A stretch of DNA of 64,000 nucleotides from Clostridiales bacterium (GTDB taxonomy: Bacteria > Bacillota_A > Clostridia > Oscillospirales > Oscillospiraceae): NCBI GenBank assembly GCA_004553625.1, contig SFKX01000002.1:1-64000 (forward strand), given 5' to 3'. Below the pieces are notes generated by a model. The model was not told where the DNA came from. It saw only the letters and a list, made by a program, of their open reading frames with translations, and searched no databases. The position numbers and the translations under genes are program-made. How positions within the stretch are numbered: position 1 is the stretch's first letter; each line of letters opens with the position of its first letter. Below are positions 35,115-44,360 of this stretch, piece after piece.

Positions 35115-36416
35115 ATGACGGTCAAGCGAGACTCGATAGTTGACAGCATAAGGAGACTACCGCCGGGAAGCAAGGTTTCGGTCCGCGGTTTGGCGGAGGA
35201 GCTGGGCGTCAGCGTTGGGACGGCGCACAAGGCCGTGCGCCTGGCGGAGGAGCTGGGACTTGTACAGGTGGTGCCGCGCTCGGGGACCTTCCGCTCGGAC
35301 GACGCGTGCCGGGAAACCGGGCCGGAGGGGCTGCTGCTTTCGAACGTCATAGAACGCCTGGGGCTCACCGTCCTCTGCGGGGCCAGATATGCGAACGTAC
35401 CAATAGGCGAGATAATCCTGGGGGACGGAAGCGCGGAGCAGTTTTCGGCGCGGCTGATGGCCTCGCCCGGCAAGCCGCTGTGTCTCGTGGGGGACAGGCT
35501 GGAGATATTGCAGCGCGCGGCCGATGCCGGCGCGAATATCATTGCTACGAGCGGAACTCAGGTGAACACCGTCCAGCTGGTGATGGCCATGGAAAGGGGC
35601 TCATGTGTTTTGTCCTCGGAGCAGGACAGCCTGACGGTTTATGGACTGCTGTGCTCGGAGCTGGCTAAGAGCGTGGGCTCCGTCCCGGCGGACAGCGTGC
35701 GGAACTGGATGCGGATGCCGCTCTATGTGTATTACAACGACCTCGTTGCGGACTGGCACAGGCTGTACAGGCCGATCTTGTCCATGAACTCCAAGTGCGC
35801 GGTGGTGGACGACGACCTGAATATCTGCGGGACCTTGGACACGGTGGCGGCGCTGTCGTCCACGCCCTCGCGAAAAGTGTCCAGTCTTTATACTTCGGGG
35901 ACCGACTGCTTCACGGCGGACGAGGACACGCCGATGGACGAGCTGGCGGACCGTATGATAACGGAGGGGAGTTCGGCTGCATATATAACCCGCGGTAAGG
36001 TCCTGAGCGGCATGATAACGACGAACGACATGCTGAGATATTATCAATACTGCCTTTCCGCAGCTGGGAACAGGGGCAAATCGTCACCTGCGCTGGAACT
36101 GCTGAACAGGGACAGGCAGGACAAGCTCCGCAACGTATATCTGGCAAAGCTGCCTGGGGTGGGCGAGACGGACGCGGAGCAGCTTTTTTCGCTGCTGCTC
36201 TCCGCCGGACGGAGGCACGCGGAGGAGCTGCTGGGGACAAGCCGGGGCCTGCAGAGCGGTACGTTTTATGTTTTGGACGAGTGCTCGCCTACAGAGCTGA
36301 TGCTCTCCAGCGAGGTGATAAAGCGAACGGAGAAAATAAGCGTGCTGGAAGTGGAGGCCTTTGACGACTCCGCCATGTATGCCCGCTGCATCTTCGTCAT
36401 CTCCGTTTCCAACTGA
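35115..36416 (+). CDS. YtoI/SpxR-like transcriptional regulator (HTH-DRTGG-CBS-hotdog)
   Basis: 433 residues. A GntR-like winged helix (about 1-60; VSVRGLAEELGVSVGTAHKAV) is followed by a DRTGG-like domain (about 65-175; GEIILGDGSAEQF), a CBS-pair region (about 185-310; ending SAAYITRGKVLSGMITTNDML) and a C-terminal hotdog/MaoC-like domain (about 315-433). This four-part order is that of YtoI. CBS and DRTGG domains bind nucleotides, so it probably senses an adenine nucleotide or CoA compound; targets unknown. ATG 35115 is preferred to the upstream start at 35082 because GGAGG precedes it. Confidence 0.75.
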   Translation: MTVKRDSIVDSIRRLPPGSKVSVRGLAEELGVSVGTAHKAVRLAEELGLVQVVPRSGTFRSDDACRETGPEGLLLSNVIERLGLTVLCGARYANVPIGEIILGDGSAEQFSARLMASPGKPLCLVGDRLEILQRAADAGANIIATSGTQVNTVQLVMAMERGSCVLSSEQDSLTVYGLLCSELAKSVGSVPADSVRNWMRMPLYVYYNDLVADWHRLYRPILSMNSKCAVVDDDLNICGTLDTVAALSSTPSRKVSSLYTSGTDCFTADEDTPMDELADRMITEGSSAAYITRGKVLSGMITTNDMLRYYQYCLSAAGNRGKSSPALELLNRDRQDKLRNVYLAKLPGVGETDAEQLFSLLLSAGRRHAEELLGTSRGLQSGTFYVLDECSPTELMLSSEVIKRTEKISVLEVEAFDDSAMYARCIFVISVSN

Positions 36417-36438
36417 GGGTTTGCCTATAAAACGACAT

Positions 36439-36480
36439 GAGGAAGGCCCCGCCGAAACCGGCGGGGGCCTTCCTCTTTTT
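36439..36480. terminator. Bidirectional terminator
   Basis: A 15-16-bp G+C stem (GAGGAAGGCCCCGCC with its complement) around GAAACC is followed by TTTTT. It lies between the convergent YtoI-like and rhaD genes. Confidence 0.9.
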
Positions 36481-36505
36481 CATATCATATTATCATATAC
36501 GCGCT

Positions 36506-37312
36506 TCAGTCCAGGTAGCCCGGGCGGACCTGGAGGCCCAAGTGGGCGGCCTGCTTTTTGAGCTGCTCGTCTTCGATGAGGCCCTTTATCGGCAGATGCG
36601 CGATTTTGAGATAGATTTCCGCGGCCTTTTCCGCACTCTCTATGAGGCCGAAGGCATCGTCCAGACTCGCGCCGCAGGCGTAGACGCCGTGGTGCGCCCA
36701 GACCACCACCCGAGCCGTTTTGAATTCCCGCGCCGTCTCTACGCCGATGTCTGACGTGCCGCACAGCTGCCAGGGCAGGACGTTCACCCCGTCCGGCAGG
36801 ACCATGATGCACTCGTTGTTCATCCGCCACAGCGTCCGCGTGAACTCGCGCGAGTCCAGCTCGTGGACGCAGGTCATGGCGATGAGGTTCGTCGGGTGGC
36901 TGTGCATCACAACGCGGTTCTCCGCGTCCGCAGCCAGGCGCGAGATATGGCCCATCAGATGGCTCGGCAGCTCGGAGGTGCAGCGGCCCCCGTCCGTATA
37001 GCCCCAGACCAGCTCCGCCGCTGCGCCGTCTCTGCTGATTCGGATGACGCCCAGGTCCCGTTCGGGATATTTTTCAAGGTTCTTGAAGTATTTCCCCGTG
37101 CCCGTCACGAGCAGATACCTGCCCGCGAGCGCCGAGGCGTCAAAGCCCGTATCGAACCTGCGCTGTGCTTCGACGAAGTCCAGCCCGTCGGTTTCCCCGG
37201 AGTCCAGGAGTATGCTGATGTTACCGCCGTTGCGCTCGTGCCAGCCGAGCCGGTACATGTTCGCGGCCGTGGCCGCAAGCTCCTCGACCTTGTTGTAAAA
37301 CGGCAGTCTCAT
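36506..37312 (-). CDS. rhaD: Rhamnulose-1-phosphate aldolase
   Basis: 268 residues, close to the 274 of the E. coli enzyme. It is a class II zinc aldolase cleaving rhamnulose 1-phosphate to dihydroxyacetone phosphate and lactaldehyde. HERNGGNIS near the N-terminus is the phosphate-binding segment; MHSHPTN provides two zinc His and WAHHGVYACG the third. No rhaA, rhaB or transporter is in the window. It overlaps the GH3 glycosidase gene upstream by four bases, which suggests that the glycosidase releases a rhamnose-containing sugar. Confidence 0.88.
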   Translation of the reverse strand: MRLPFYNKVEELAATAANMYRLGWHERNGGNISILLDSGETDGLDFVEAQRRFDTGFDASALAGRYLLVTGTGKYFKNLEKYPERDLGVIRISRDGAAAELVWGYTDGGRCTSELPSHLMGHISRLAADAENRVVMHSHPTNLIAMTCVHELDSREFTRTLWRMNNECIMVLPDGVNVLPWQLCGTSDIGVETAREFKTARVVVWAHHGVYACGASLDDAFGLIESAEKAAEIYLKIAHLPIKGLIEDEQLKKQAAHLGLQVRPGYLD

Positions 37313-39639
37313 TTCTTCACCGCCTTTGCCGCGCCCCCCAGCAGTTTGCCCAGGCCGCTTATATATTTGCCGTTCGCCAACTCCTGCAGCGCGCGGAGCC
37401 AGGGACCCCGTATGCCGCCGTTTATCTGCATCCCGCTCAGCGAGGCGTCCGCCGCGGAGGAGAACATCATCCTATACTCTGGCGAGTTCCTGTCCCCGCC
37501 GCAGTGCCGGGCTATGACCTGTTCCAGGACCAGCCTGATCGCCCGGGCAGGAGCGCTGCTCTCGCAGAGGTCTGTGAGCGTGCTCTCCATCGTATACGCG
37601 CCCTTAGAACTCCGGCGCTCCGGGAGCTTCCTGCCGAGCAGCCGCTCAAAGTCCGCGGTGCGCGGTTTGCCCTGCGGCGCGAAGTACCACTCCGGCGTCT
37701 CCGGCGGCGCGGGGAGAGGGACCTCGGGACAGGCGAGCTCGGTTTCGAGCCTTATGTCCTCGCTGCTCGAGCCCAGTTTCAGCCTGTAGACCCCGCCGGG
37801 GACGCGCCAGTCCACGCCCGTCCAGACCGCGAGGCTCTCCCTCGAGATGTCCACGCTCACACGGCGGCTCTCGCCCGGCTCAAGACAGGTCCGCGCAAAA
37901 CCGCAGAGGTTCAGCTGCGGCCTGTAGTAGCGGCCCTCCGGCGGCGTAAAGTAAAGCTGCGAGACCTCCGCGCCGGCGCGCTCACCGGTGTTTTTGAGCG
38001 TGAAACTGACACGGCCGTCCTCGACGGCAATGTCCGAATATTCAAAGCTCGTATAGCTCAGGCCGTGGCCGAAGGGATAGCGTACGGGTACGCCCGCGCT
38101 CGCATACCAGCGGTAGCCGACATAGAGCCCCTCACGGTAGGCTGGGTCGCGCTCGCCGTAGTGCTCAGAGACCGCGCAGTCCGAATAGCGCAGCGGCCAG
38201 CTCTCCGCCAGCTTGCCGGAGGGGACCGCCAGCCCGAAGAGCAGCTGTTCCACGGCCTCGCCCCCGGCCTCGCCGGGCAGGCCCATATAGAGGATGCCGC
38301 GCACCTTGTCCGCCCAGGGCATCTCCACGGCCCCGCCGCAGAAGAGGACGACCACCGTGTTCGGGTTCGCCTCGGCCACGGCCTCAATGAGCCGTATGTG
38401 TCCCTCGGGCATGGACATGTCCGCGCGGTCAAAGCCCTCGGATTCATACTGAGGCGGAAGCCCGGCGAACACGACGGCGGTCTCGGCCCGCCCGGCCGCT
38501 CGCTCCGCCGCGGAGATGAGATCACCTCTGGTGCTCCCGTCCGCCAGGCAGCCCTGCACCCAGGCTATGTCCCCGCAGCAGCCTGCGGCGCTGGTGAGTT
38601 TTCTCGGGTTTATGTGGCTGCTGCCCGAGCCCTGGTAGCGCGGGTGCGCGGCCATGTCGCCTATGAACACCACGCCCGCGCGGCGCTTGAGGGGGAGGAT
38701 ACCGCGCTCGTTCTTCATGAGCACGGCGCAGCTCGCGGCGGCGCGCCTTGCAAGCTCGTGACTGCGCCCGTAATCACAGGCGCCGCCCTCCGAGGCCGCG
38801 CCGGAGTACGTTTTCATGAGCTTTATCACGCGCCCGGCGCAGGCCGCTGCGGCCTCTCGGCTGAGCTCGCCCCTTTCCATGGCGCGGAGACAGTCCTCCT
38901 CCATATAGCCGGAACCGCCGGGCATCATGAGGTCGCAGCCCGCCTCAAAACCGCGTATCCTGTCGTTCGAAGCGCCCCAGTCCGTTATGACTGCGCCGTC
39001 AAAGCCCCAGCTGCTGCGGAGGATGTCTGTGAGCAGACGGCGGCTGTCCGAGCAATGCTCGCCGTTCAGGCTGTTGTAGGCGCACATGACGGCGGCGGGC
39101 TTTGCCTCCTTCACGGCCAGCTCGAAGCCGCGCAGGTATATCTCGCGGAGCGTCCGCTCGTCCACCGTGCTGTCCGAGGAAAAGCGCTTGTACTCCTGGT
39201 TGTTGCAGGCGAAGTGCTTGAGACAGGCGCCCGCGCCCTCGGCCTGCACGCCCTCGATGAAGGCGGCGGCAAGCACGCCCGTGAGCAGCGGGTCCTCGGA
39301 GAAGTATTCGAAGTTCCTGCCGCAGAGCGGGCTGCGCTTTATGTTGGCGCCGGGGCCTAGCACGAGGCCGACTCCCTCCGCCAGCGCCTCCCGCGCTATG
39401 GCGGCGCCTATGCAGCGCATGAGTTCCGCGTCCCAGCCGCAGGCGGTGAGCACCGCCGTGGGAAAACAGGTCGCAGGCTTGGAGCGGTTCATGCCGAGCA
39501 TGTCCCCGGCGCGCTCCTGCTTGCGCAGGCCGTGAGGCCCGTCCGCCATCATGAGCGGGCTAAGGCCAAGTTCCGGCACGGCCCGCGTGTGCCAGCAGTC
39601 CGCCCCCTCGCAGAGCCGGATGAGTTCAAGGTCCGTCAT
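37309..39639 (-). CDS. Glycoside hydrolase family 3 beta-glucosidase-like enzyme
   Basis: 776 residues with no signal peptide, so probably cytoplasmic. GH3 N-terminal domain with LSPLMMADGPHGLRKQ, KHFACNNQE and the nucleophile region VITDWGASND (Asp); the GH3 C-terminal domain with GSGSSHINP and a fibronectin-III-like tail (about 555-640), then about 100 extra residues. Hydrolyses terminal beta-glycosides; exact sugar unknown. ATG 39639 has GGGGGAG upstream; the in-frame extension to 39720 crosses a terminator. Coupled to rhaD. Confidence 0.9.
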   Translation of the reverse strand: MTDLELIRLCEGADCWHTRAVPELGLSPLMMADGPHGLRKQERAGDMLGMNRSKPATCFPTAVLTACGWDAELMRCIGAAIAREALAEGVGLVLGPGANIKRSPLCGRNFEYFSEDPLLTGVLAAAFIEGVQAEGAGACLKHFACNNQEYKRFSSDSTVDERTLREIYLRGFELAVKEAKPAAVMCAYNSLNGEHCSDSRRLLTDILRSSWGFDGAVITDWGASNDRIRGFEAGCDLMMPGGSGYMEEDCLRAMERGELSREAAAACAGRVIKLMKTYSGAASEGGACDYGRSHELARRAAASCAVLMKNERGILPLKRRAGVVFIGDMAAHPRYQGSGSSHINPRKLTSAAGCCGDIAWVQGCLADGSTRGDLISAAERAAGRAETAVVFAGLPPQYESEGFDRADMSMPEGHIRLIEAVAEANPNTVVVLFCGGAVEMPWADKVRGILYMGLPGEAGGEAVEQLLFGLAVPSGKLAESWPLRYSDCAVSEHYGERDPAYREGLYVGYRWYASAGVPVRYPFGHGLSYTSFEYSDIAVEDGRVSFTLKNTGERAGAEVSQLYFTPPEGRYYRPQLNLCGFARTCLEPGESRRVSVDISRESLAVWTGVDWRVPGGVYRLKLGSSSEDIRLETELACPEVPLPAPPETPEWYFAPQGKPRTADFERLLGRKLPERRSSKGAYTMESTLTDLCESSAPARAIRLVLEQVIARHCGGDRNSPEYRMMFSSAADASLSGMQINGGIRGPWLRALQELANGKYISGLGKLLGGAAKAVKK

Positions 39640-39699
39640 TGCATCTCCCCCGGGAATCAAAATTCTGCCTCGGCCATATGCAAAAAGGCCGAAGCGCAC

Positions 39700-39736
39700 T
39701 AAAACAAGGCCCCATCCCACGGGGACGGGGCCTTGA
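39700..39736 (-). terminator. Terminator of dacF
   Basis: CAAGGCCCC pairs with GGGGCCTTG; on the minus strand TTTT follows. It separates dacF from the GH3-rhaD operon. Confidence 0.8.
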
Positions 39737-39741
39737 AAGAT

Positions 39742-41313
39742 TCAGTCCTTATTCTTGAAAAACTCCTCGAAGTAGTCGCGCCGCGCCTTTTCCTGAGCCC
39801 GGAGCTTTTCCTCGTCGGGCTGCTGCCTGGGCTGCTGGGACGGAGGCGCCTGCGGCCTGCGGGCAGCGGTCGTGACCGGTTCGCGCTGGCGCTGGGCCGG
39901 CTGCTGCTGTTCAACGAACACCCTGGTGGCGTTTTCAGCCTCCATGCGGCGCTGACGCTCGAGCCTGGCGCGGCGGAGTTCCCGCATGTGGCGCTTGTGC
40001 AGGACCCTGTAGCGGATGACCAGAGCTACATAGCTCACGAGAGCGAGGACCAGCGCGATGATAACTATTTTGACCCAGGTCATGCTGAAGACGCTGGCGA
40101 CCTGGTTCTTCATATACTGCAGCTTGGAGAGCTCGACCGCGCTGCCGGCTATGAGCTGGGTGGTCCCGTAGACGTCATCTCCAAGGCTGAGCGTGATCTC
40201 GCCCAAGACGGTGCCGGCGGCGATGGGTGCCTCGAGCGTTTCTCCGTCGCGCTGGCTGTAGATGACGATATCCCTATCGAGCGTGGTGGTGTCGAAGTCG
40301 TTGGCGATGAGCGCCGTGAGGACACTGTTGGGGCGGAGCGTGACCTTGCCGTCGTCGGCGGCCATGGCCACGTCTACCTCGGTTATGAGCTCGGAGGAGC
40401 TGAGGATCTCGCGGACGCTGAAGTTCTGGAACACCCAGTCATAGAGGCTGCGGCTGTCTATGAAGTTCCAGTAGTCGTAACCGCCGGAGCTGTTCTGCGT
40501 AGCCTCGCCGCCGAGCACCGCGGCGATCACGCGGACGCCGTCCTTCTCCGCGGAGGAGACGAGGCAGTAACCCGCGGCGCTGGTGTGGCCGGTCTTGCCG
40601 GTTTTGGCGTATTCGTAGTAGTTGCCGGAATAGAGCTGGGTATTCTGGTTTATTAGGCCGTTAGTATTGGAGAGCTGGCGTTCCCCGGCGACGTTCGTCG
40701 CGGGGACGGTGTAGCTGATGGTCCCGCTGATCTCCGCAAAGAGGTCGTGCGAGAGGGCCTCGCGGTAGATGAGGGCCATATCCCTGGCGGTGGTATAGTG
40801 GTTCTCATCCGGCAGGCCGTGCGTGTTGGCGAAGTGCGTCCCGGTGCAGCCGAGCTCTGCGGCGCGGGAATTCATCCTGTCCACGAAGGCGGAAACGGAG
40901 CCGCTTATGTATTCGCCGATGATGTTGCAGGCTTCGTTTGCCGAGGCCAGCAGCGCACAATAGAGCAGGTCCTTGAGCGGCATGGTCTCGCCCGGGACGA
41001 TGCCGGCGGTGCTGCCGTCGTCCACCATGCCTTCAAGGCAGGTCTGGCTGGCGGTGACGCTGTCCGTCAGCGAAAACTCACCTTTTTCGACAGCCTCGAC
41101 CGCGACGAGGACCGTCATGACCTTCGTCAGCGAGGCGGGGTATGCTTTTTCATCCGCGTTTTTCTCATAGAGCACGCGGCCGGAATCCGTATCCACGAGG
41201 ATGGCGGCCTTGCTGCTCACCTCCGGCTGCTCCAGGGCGAGGGCCTGGGGCGCCAGCATGGCGGAAAGCAGGACGACTATCAAAAATATGGGCAGCAAGC
41301 GTATTTTTTTCAT
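39742..41313 (-). CDS. dacF: D-alanyl-D-alanine carboxypeptidase, DacF-type (penicillin-binding protein)
   Basis: 523 residues. Signal peptide (about 1-27), then a peptidase S11 domain with all three active-site motifs: Ser61-x-x-Lys64 (SLTK), Ser124-Ala-Asn126 and KTG at 240-242. A PBP5-type C-terminal beta domain (about 300-400) precedes a membrane helix (about 425-445) and a positively charged, Gln/Pro-rich cytoplasmic tail of about 75 residues. It trims the terminal D-Ala of peptidoglycan side chains at the outer membrane face; DacF-type enzymes are often sporulation-linked. The C-terminal helix plus long tail is unusual compared with amphipathic-anchor PBP5. Confidence 0.92.
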   Translation of the reverse strand: MKKIRLLPIFLIVVLLSAMLAPQALALEQPEVSSKAAILVDTDSGRVLYEKNADEKAYPASLTKVMTVLVAVEAVEKGEFSLTDSVTASQTCLEGMVDDGSTAGIVPGETMPLKDLLYCALLASANEACNIIGEYISGSVSAFVDRMNSRAAELGCTGTHFANTHGLPDENHYTTARDMALIYREALSHDLFAEISGTISYTVPATNVAGERQLSNTNGLINQNTQLYSGNYYEYAKTGKTGHTSAAGYCLVSSAEKDGVRVIAAVLGGEATQNSSGGYDYWNFIDSRSLYDWVFQNFSVREILSSSELITEVDVAMAADDGKVTLRPNSVLTALIANDFDTTTLDRDIVIYSQRDGETLEAPIAAGTVLGEITLSLGDDVYGTTQLIAGSAVELSKLQYMKNQVASVFSMTWVKIVIIALVLALVSYVALVIRYRVLHKRHMRELRRARLERQRRMEAENATRVFVEQQQPAQRQREPVTTAARRPQAPPSQQPRQQPDEEKLRAQEKARRDYFEEFFKNKD

Positions 41314-41422
41314 ATCAATCTCCGCAATAATGTGTTATCATAGCGTACAGGGGCTTTCATTATTATACAAGTGCTTCCTGCGAAAAGCAACAGCAAAAAA
41401 TCCCTCGGAAGGGGTGGGGCGG

Positions 41423-41752
41423 ATGCGCAGGCCGGGTCTTGCGGCGATATCCTGCGCCGCGGCGGCGCTCGTTTTCACGCTGGGCGCTCTCTGCCTGCGC
41501 GGCGGAAGGGAGGGCGTTCCAGTCTCCGGCGCGGAGCCGCTGCCGGTGAACGTCAACACCGCGGACGCGCAGGAGCTCCGGCTCCTGCCCGGAATAGGCG
41601 AGGTCAAGGCCGCTGCAATCCTTGAATACAGGCTGGAGCACGGCCCTTTTTCCGACGTAGCCGGGCTGCTCGAGGTTCCCGGCCTGGGCGAGGCGACGCT
41701 CGAGGGCTTCCGGGACTATGTCTGCGTGGATACTCAGGAGGACGATTCATGA
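41423..41752 (+). CDS. ComEA-like helix-hairpin-helix protein
   Basis: 109 residues. N-terminal membrane helix (about 5-27), a linker, then NVNTADAQELRLLPGIGEVKA followed by a second hairpin (LLEVPGLGEATLEGF): the ComEA DNA-binding HhH pair. ComEA binds incoming DNA at the cell surface during competence; no comEC is seen here, so that role is open. ATG 41423 has a GGGGTGG ribosome site. It overlaps the response regulator by ATGA. Confidence 0.8.
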   Translation: MRRPGLAAISCAAAALVFTLGALCLRGGREGVPVSGAEPLPVNVNTADAQELRLLPGIGEVKAAAILEYRLEHGPFSDVAGLLEVPGLGEATLEGFRDYVCVDTQEDDS

Positions 41753-42429
41753 AGATACTCGTCGTGGACGACGAAAAACTGCTCGTAAAGGGCATCAAAT
41801 TCAACCTCGAAAACGAGGGCTACACCGTGGACGCCTGCTACGACGGCGAGAGCGCCGTGCAGCTGGCCGCCTCGGGAGACTACAGTCTCATTATCCTGGA
41901 CCTCATGATGCCGGGGCTGGACGGGCTGGAAGCCTGCCAGAAGATCCGCGGATTTTCCACCGTCCCCATCATCATGCTCACAGCCAGGAGCGAGGACGCG
42001 GACAAGCTGCTGGGCTTCGAGTCCGGCGCGGACGACTATGTCACAAAGCCTTTCAACATCCTGGAGCTCAAGGCGCGCATACGCGCCCTGCTCCGGCGCG
42101 CCTCCATGCCCGCGGCGGGACCCTCCGCCTCCGTGCTGGAGCGCGGCGGCCTGGAGATAGACACAGAAAAACGCACCGCCAGGAAAAACGGCGTCCCCGT
42201 TGAACTGACGGCCCGGGAGTTCGACCTCATAGAGCTCTTCCTGCGCAACCCCGGCAAGGTATACAGCCGCGACAACCTCCTCGACCTCGTCTGGGGCTAC
42301 GACTACCAGGGCGACGGCAGGACGGTGGACGTCCACATCCGCAGGCTGCGCGAGAAGCTCGAGGACCGCCCCGCCTCGCCCAGGCTCATCATCACGAAGT
42401 GGGGCGTGGGCTACTACTTCGCCGAGTGA
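41749..42429 (+). CDS. OmpR/PhoB-family response regulator
   Basis: 226 residues. Receiver domain with acidic pocket (VVDDEK), phospho-acceptor Asp51 in LDLMMPG, Thr in LTARSE and Lys in TKPFN; C-terminal winged helix (about 128-226; LTAREFDLIELF, VDVHIRRLREKL, GVGYYF). Partner is the sensor kinase starting 11 bases on. Regulon unknown. Confidence 0.95.
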   Translation: MKILVVDDEKLLVKGIKFNLENEGYTVDACYDGESAVQLAASGDYSLIILDLMMPGLDGLEACQKIRGFSTVPIIMLTARSEDADKLLGFESGADDYVTKPFNILELKARIRALLRRASMPAAGPSASVLERGGLEIDTEKRTARKNGVPVELTAREFDLIELFLRNPGKVYSRDNLLDLVWGYDYQGDGRTVDVHIRRLREKLEDRPASPRLIITKWGVGYYFAE

Positions 42430-42440
42430 GGCGGGAGACC

Positions 42441-43892
42441 ATGCGCAACGAAGGCCGGAAAAACGAAAAACGCAGAAGGATAACGGAGCGCGTCCAGTTC
42501 AAGTTCGTGCTCTCCTTTGCGCTGCTCGTGGCCGGCCTTTTGGTGCTGCTCAACACCTACCCGATCGCCACCTCGCGCGACCTCGTGTTCAAGGAAAAGG
42601 AGAGCTCGCTCCTGAGCCAGGCCGCGGTCATCTCCTCCTCGCTTTCGGGCCTGGACCGGCTTACGCCGGACTCCGTCGGCCAGGTAATCGACCTGCTGGA
42701 GCTGAGCTCCTCGAGCCGGGTCATGGTGACGGACTCCGCCGGACTCGTGCTCTACGACAGCGGCAAGCCGGATTACGAGGGCAGGTATGCCCTCCTGAGC
42801 GAGGTCCGCTACGCGCTGGGCGGCAAGCAGATGTTCGGCTCGCGCTTTGCAGACGGCGCCTTTTTCTCCACGGCGGCGCTGCCGGTCCGCAGCGGCGGCG
42901 TGACGCTCGGCGCCGTCTGCGTCTACGAATACAACGAGGCCCAGGCCGAGCTCATCCTCTCCATCCTCAACCGGCTCGTCACAATCTCCATCGGCGCGAG
43001 CGCGGTGGCCCTGGCGCTGACGGTCGTATTCTCCCGTGCGCTGACGGGGCGGATAACACGCCTGGCGGAGGCCATCCGCGTGGTCCGCGGCGGGGACTAT
43101 GAGCACAGGCTCAAGCCCGAGGGCAACGACGAGCTCACCGAGCTCTGCGAGGAGTTCAACAACATGACCCAGACGCTCGAGACTACCGAGCAGCAGCGCC
43201 GCCGCTTCGTCTCGGACGCCTCGCACGAGCTCAAGACCCCGCTCGCCGCCATAAGGCTCTTGGCGGACAGCATCGAGCAGTCCGAGGATATGGACGAGGC
43301 CACGATGCGCGAGTTCGTCTCGGATATCGGCACGGAGGCGGACAGACTCCAGCGCACGACGGAAAAGCTCCTGGACCTCTCCCGCCGGGACGACGGCGTC
43401 AAGGCGCCCTGTGTGCGGGTGAGCCTGGCCGAGGTGGCGGATTCGACTCTGCGCCTGCTGTCCCCGCTCGCGGAAAAGCTGGGCGTGACGCTTGCCTGTA
43501 CGCCGGACGAGAGCTGCGTCATCACGGCGCCGGAGGACGAGGTGTACCAGATCGTCTTTAACCTCGCGGAGAACGCGGTGAAATACAACGTCGAGGGCGG
43601 CTCGGTGGACATCTCCATGCGCCGGGAGGACGGCAATGTGCTCCTCACGGTCGAGGACCGTGGCATCGGGATACCGGAGGCCGACCTGCCCAACATCTTC
43701 TCGCGCTTCTACCGCGTGGACAAGGCGCGCTCGCGGGAGCGCGGCGGCAGCGGGCTGGGCCTCTCCATCGTACACGACGCCGTGGCCGCCCTGGGCGGCA
43801 GCATAGAGGTCGCGGCACGGGAGGGCGGAGGCACGCGCTTCACCGTCAGCTTCCCGGAGCCGGAGGAGGGAGGCGGCAAACTTGAGACTTAG
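42441..43892 (+). CDS. Sensor histidine kinase
   Basis: 483 residues. Membrane helix 1 (about 19-39), an extracytoplasmic sensing region of about 130 residues, helix 2 (about 172-200), HAMP (about 200-252), dimerisation domain with His262 in SDASHELKTPL, and a HATPase domain with N (NLAENAVKY), G1 (DRGIGIP), F and G2 (GGSGLGLSI) boxes. Class I, PhoR-like layout. ATG 42441 with GGGAG upstream; cotranscribed with its regulator. Confidence 0.95.
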   Translation: MRNEGRKNEKRRRITERVQFKFVLSFALLVAGLLVLLNTYPIATSRDLVFKEKESSLLSQAAVISSSLSGLDRLTPDSVGQVIDLLELSSSSRVMVTDSAGLVLYDSGKPDYEGRYALLSEVRYALGGKQMFGSRFADGAFFSTAALPVRSGGVTLGAVCVYEYNEAQAELILSILNRLVTISIGASAVALALTVVFSRALTGRITRLAEAIRVVRGGDYEHRLKPEGNDELTELCEEFNNMTQTLETTEQQRRRFVSDASHELKTPLAAIRLLADSIEQSEDMDEATMREFVSDIGTEADRLQRTTEKLLDLSRRDDGVKAPCVRVSLAEVADSTLRLLSPLAEKLGVTLACTPDESCVITAPEDEVYQIVFNLAENAVKYNVEGGSVDISMRREDGNVLLTVEDRGIGIPEADLPNIFSRFYRVDKARSRERGGSGLGLSIVHDAVAALGGSIEVAAREGGGTRFTVSFPEPEEGGGKLET

Positions 43893-44343
43893 GAGACTGG
43901 CTGCGCTTGTCCTCGCCCTGTGCCTGGCGCTGGGCCTGGCGGGCTGTGCGGGAGAGACCATAGAGGTGACGGTCTGGCGCAGCGGGGAGGGCTCCGTTGC
44001 CCTGCCGGAGACGAAACGCCTCGCCCCCGGGACGGGGCTCATACCCGGAGCAGTCGCGGCGTTCAATTCCACGCCGGACGAGCCGGGGCTGGAGCGCGCC
44101 GCGCCGGAGGGCGCGGACATCCTGGGCTGGCGGCTGGAGGGCTCGGAGCTGAAGCTGGAGGTCAGCCCGGAGTGGGCAGAGCTCAGCGGCTTTGAAAAGA
44201 CGGTGGCCGAGTGCTGCGCTGCGCTCAGCTTCTGCGCGCTGGAGGGCGTGGAGCGCGTGAGCTTCTACCTGCTCGGCCAGAGGCTGGGCCGCTCGATAGA
44301 CGAGGGAGATATCATCCTGTCGGCATATGCCGAAGAGGAATAG
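43882..44343 (+). CDS. GerMN-domain lipoprotein-like protein
   Basis: 153 residues, starting at TTG inside the end of the kinase gene with GAGGGAGG upstream. A signal peptide with lipobox LGLAGC predicts a lipid-anchored Cys22. The remainder resembles a single GerMN-type domain (ETKRLAPG; SGFEKTVAECCAALS; VERVSFYLLGQ), a fold found in GerM and in lipoproteins coupled to two-component systems (LpqB/YycH-like settings). It may act as an accessory to the adjacent sensor kinase. Confidence 0.65.
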   Translation: MRLRRLAALVLALCLALGLAGCAGETIEVTVWRSGEGSVALPETKRLAPGTGLIPGAVAAFNSTPDEPGLERAAPEGADILGWRLEGSELKLEVSPEWAELSGFEKTVAECCAALSFCALEGVERVSFYLLGQRLGRSIDEGDIILSAYAEEE

Positions 44344-44360
44344 CATTGGAGGCTTTTGAA

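Noticed and set aside
37504..39360. A 618-codon plus-strand open frame opposite the GH3 gene
   Set aside because: It is a shadow frame from third-position G/C bias in the clearly coding opposite strand.
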